From NCBI GenBank assembly GCA_964353405.1, contig CAYGWJ010000114.1:1-21338 (forward strand): 21,338 nt of DNA, given 5' to 3'. Below are positions 20,830-21,338 of this stretch, piece by piece. The DNA comes from JBGLNJ01 sp964353405. GTDB lineage: Bacteria; Chloroflexota; Anaerolineae; Fen-1058. Both the position numbers and the translations under genes were made by a program. Within the stretch, counting starts at the first letter, position 1, and each line of letters begins with the position of its first letter. The notes under the pieces are model-generated. The model was not told the origin of the DNA. It saw only the letters and a list, made by a program, of their open reading frames with translations, and searched no databases.

Positions 20830-21338
20830 ATGATTTCCCAACGTAACGCCCGTGCGATTCTCGTCACGGTGACCATCATCAGCATCGTGACGATGTCGTG
20901 CAGCATCAGCCGGCCCGTGCCGCCGCAGCCGCAAAAGATCGCGGCGACCGCGACGCTCGCGCCCACTGCCACGCCCAATCTCCCACCCCTGCCGCCGGTG
21001 CTCGTCACCCGTGCGCCGGATCGCGGCGAGGAGCAGCCTGTGACTTTCCCCGTGGTCCTGACGTTCAACCAGCCGATGGACCGCGTCTCGGTGGAGAGCG
21101 CGTTCAAGGTGCAGCCCACTATTCAGGGCACGCTGCGCTGGGACGACGACAAGACCGTGCGCTTTGTCCCGGCGGGCGACGGCTTTGCGCGCGACGCGAA
21201 TTACGAGGTGCAAGTCTCGGAAGCCGCCCGCGCAAAGAACGGGTTGGCGCTCCAGGCGCCCATCAGCTTTCGCTTCAAGGCGATTGGCTTTTTGGAAGTG
21301 AGCCAGGTCTTGCCGCAAAAGGACACGCAGGATGTTGC
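20830..21338 (+). CDS. Ig-like (Big_5) lipoprotein, N-terminus, likely alpha-2-macroglobulin family; 3' end outside window
   Basis: The open frame runs from the ATG at 20830 to the window edge (169 codons, no stop). It begins with a signal peptide ending in a cysteine (TMSC, Cys24), then a Thr/Ala/Pro linker. A bacterial Ig-like domain of the Big_5 type follows at about 55-150 (VTFPVVLTFNQPMDRVSVES, LRWDDDKTVRFVPAG, YEVQVSEAARAKNG, ISFRFKAIGFLEVSQVLPQ). An Ig-like domain followed by a strand like FLEVSQVLPQKDTQDV is typical of the start of large bacterial alpha-2-macroglobulin-like protease inhibitors. That identity is inferred because the bait region and thioester lie beyond the window. GGAGG (20820-20824) lies upstream. 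Confidence 0.75.
   Translation, partial: MISQRNARAILVTVTIISIVTMSCSISRPVPPQPQKIAATATLAPTATPNLPPLPPVLVTRAPDRGEEQPVTFPVVLTFNQPMDRVSVESAFKVQPTIQGTLRWDDDKTVRFVPAGDGFARDANYEVQVSEAARAKNGLALQAPISFRFKAIGFLEVSQVLPQKDTQDV

Overview
This is a GC-rich window of about 21.3 kb with densely packed bacterial genes on both strands. The likely source is a Chloroflexota (Anaerolineae-like) bacterium, probably from a metagenome; that is an inference. It rests on an archaeal-type, non-discriminating aspartyl-tRNA synthetase under a T-box, a bacterial eRF1-like protein, many Thr/Pro-linker lipoproteins (SH3b, SIMPL, an Ig-like protein resembling alpha-2-macroglobulin N-termini) and abundant intergenic palindromic repeats. 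I saw no rRNA, tRNA, transposase, phage gene or CRISPR array.

Layout. 1-2.8 kb: the end of an alpha/beta hydrolase, a DUF433 antitoxin followed by an internally deleted DUF5615 toxin, a hypothetical protein, then rdgB (-) and an FHA-domain membrane protein (+) fired from back-to-back sigma70-type promoters. 2.8-6.2 kb (-): an apparent operon dnaJ-like, HtrA-like lipoprotein protease, eRF1-like protein, with a near-consensus promoter at one end and an intrinsic terminator at the other. 6.2-8.8 kb: a MITE-like palindrome, then an SPFH/band-7 membrane protein (-) divergent from a site-2 metalloprotease and an HD-domain hydrolase (+). Together 2.8-8.2 kb is rich in protein quality control and membrane proteolysis genes. 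9-14.4 kb (+): alanine dehydrogenase, a decayed aminotransferase remnant, a PhzF-like isomerase, a PaaI-type hotdog thioesterase, an M20 amidohydrolase, and a beta-class DNA methyltransferase followed by what looks like the debris of a partner gene. 14.4-17.7 kb (+): an EamA transporter, an SH3b/Ig-like lipoprotein and a GAF-domain membrane sensor, probably one operon. 17.7-19.5 kb (+): consensus promoter, T-box riboswitch and aspS. 19.7-21.3 kb (+): a SIMPL-domain lipoprotein and the start of a large Ig-like lipoprotein that runs off the window.

The most interesting object is the T-box/aspS unit. The synthetase carries His and Pro at the two positions (24 and 76) that by my recollection mark non-discriminating archaeal-type AspRS, which makes both Asp-tRNA(Asp) and Asp-tRNA(Asn). 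The specifier loop of its T-box contains the adjacent triplets AAC (Asn) and GAC (Asp). A second theme is palindromic repeats: two MITE-like elements share terminal inverted repeats but have unrelated cores, four hairpins share a CGT(A/G)AAACG-type theme and sit just upstream of genes, and two further hairpins lie inside 5' leaders, one of them within the T-box.
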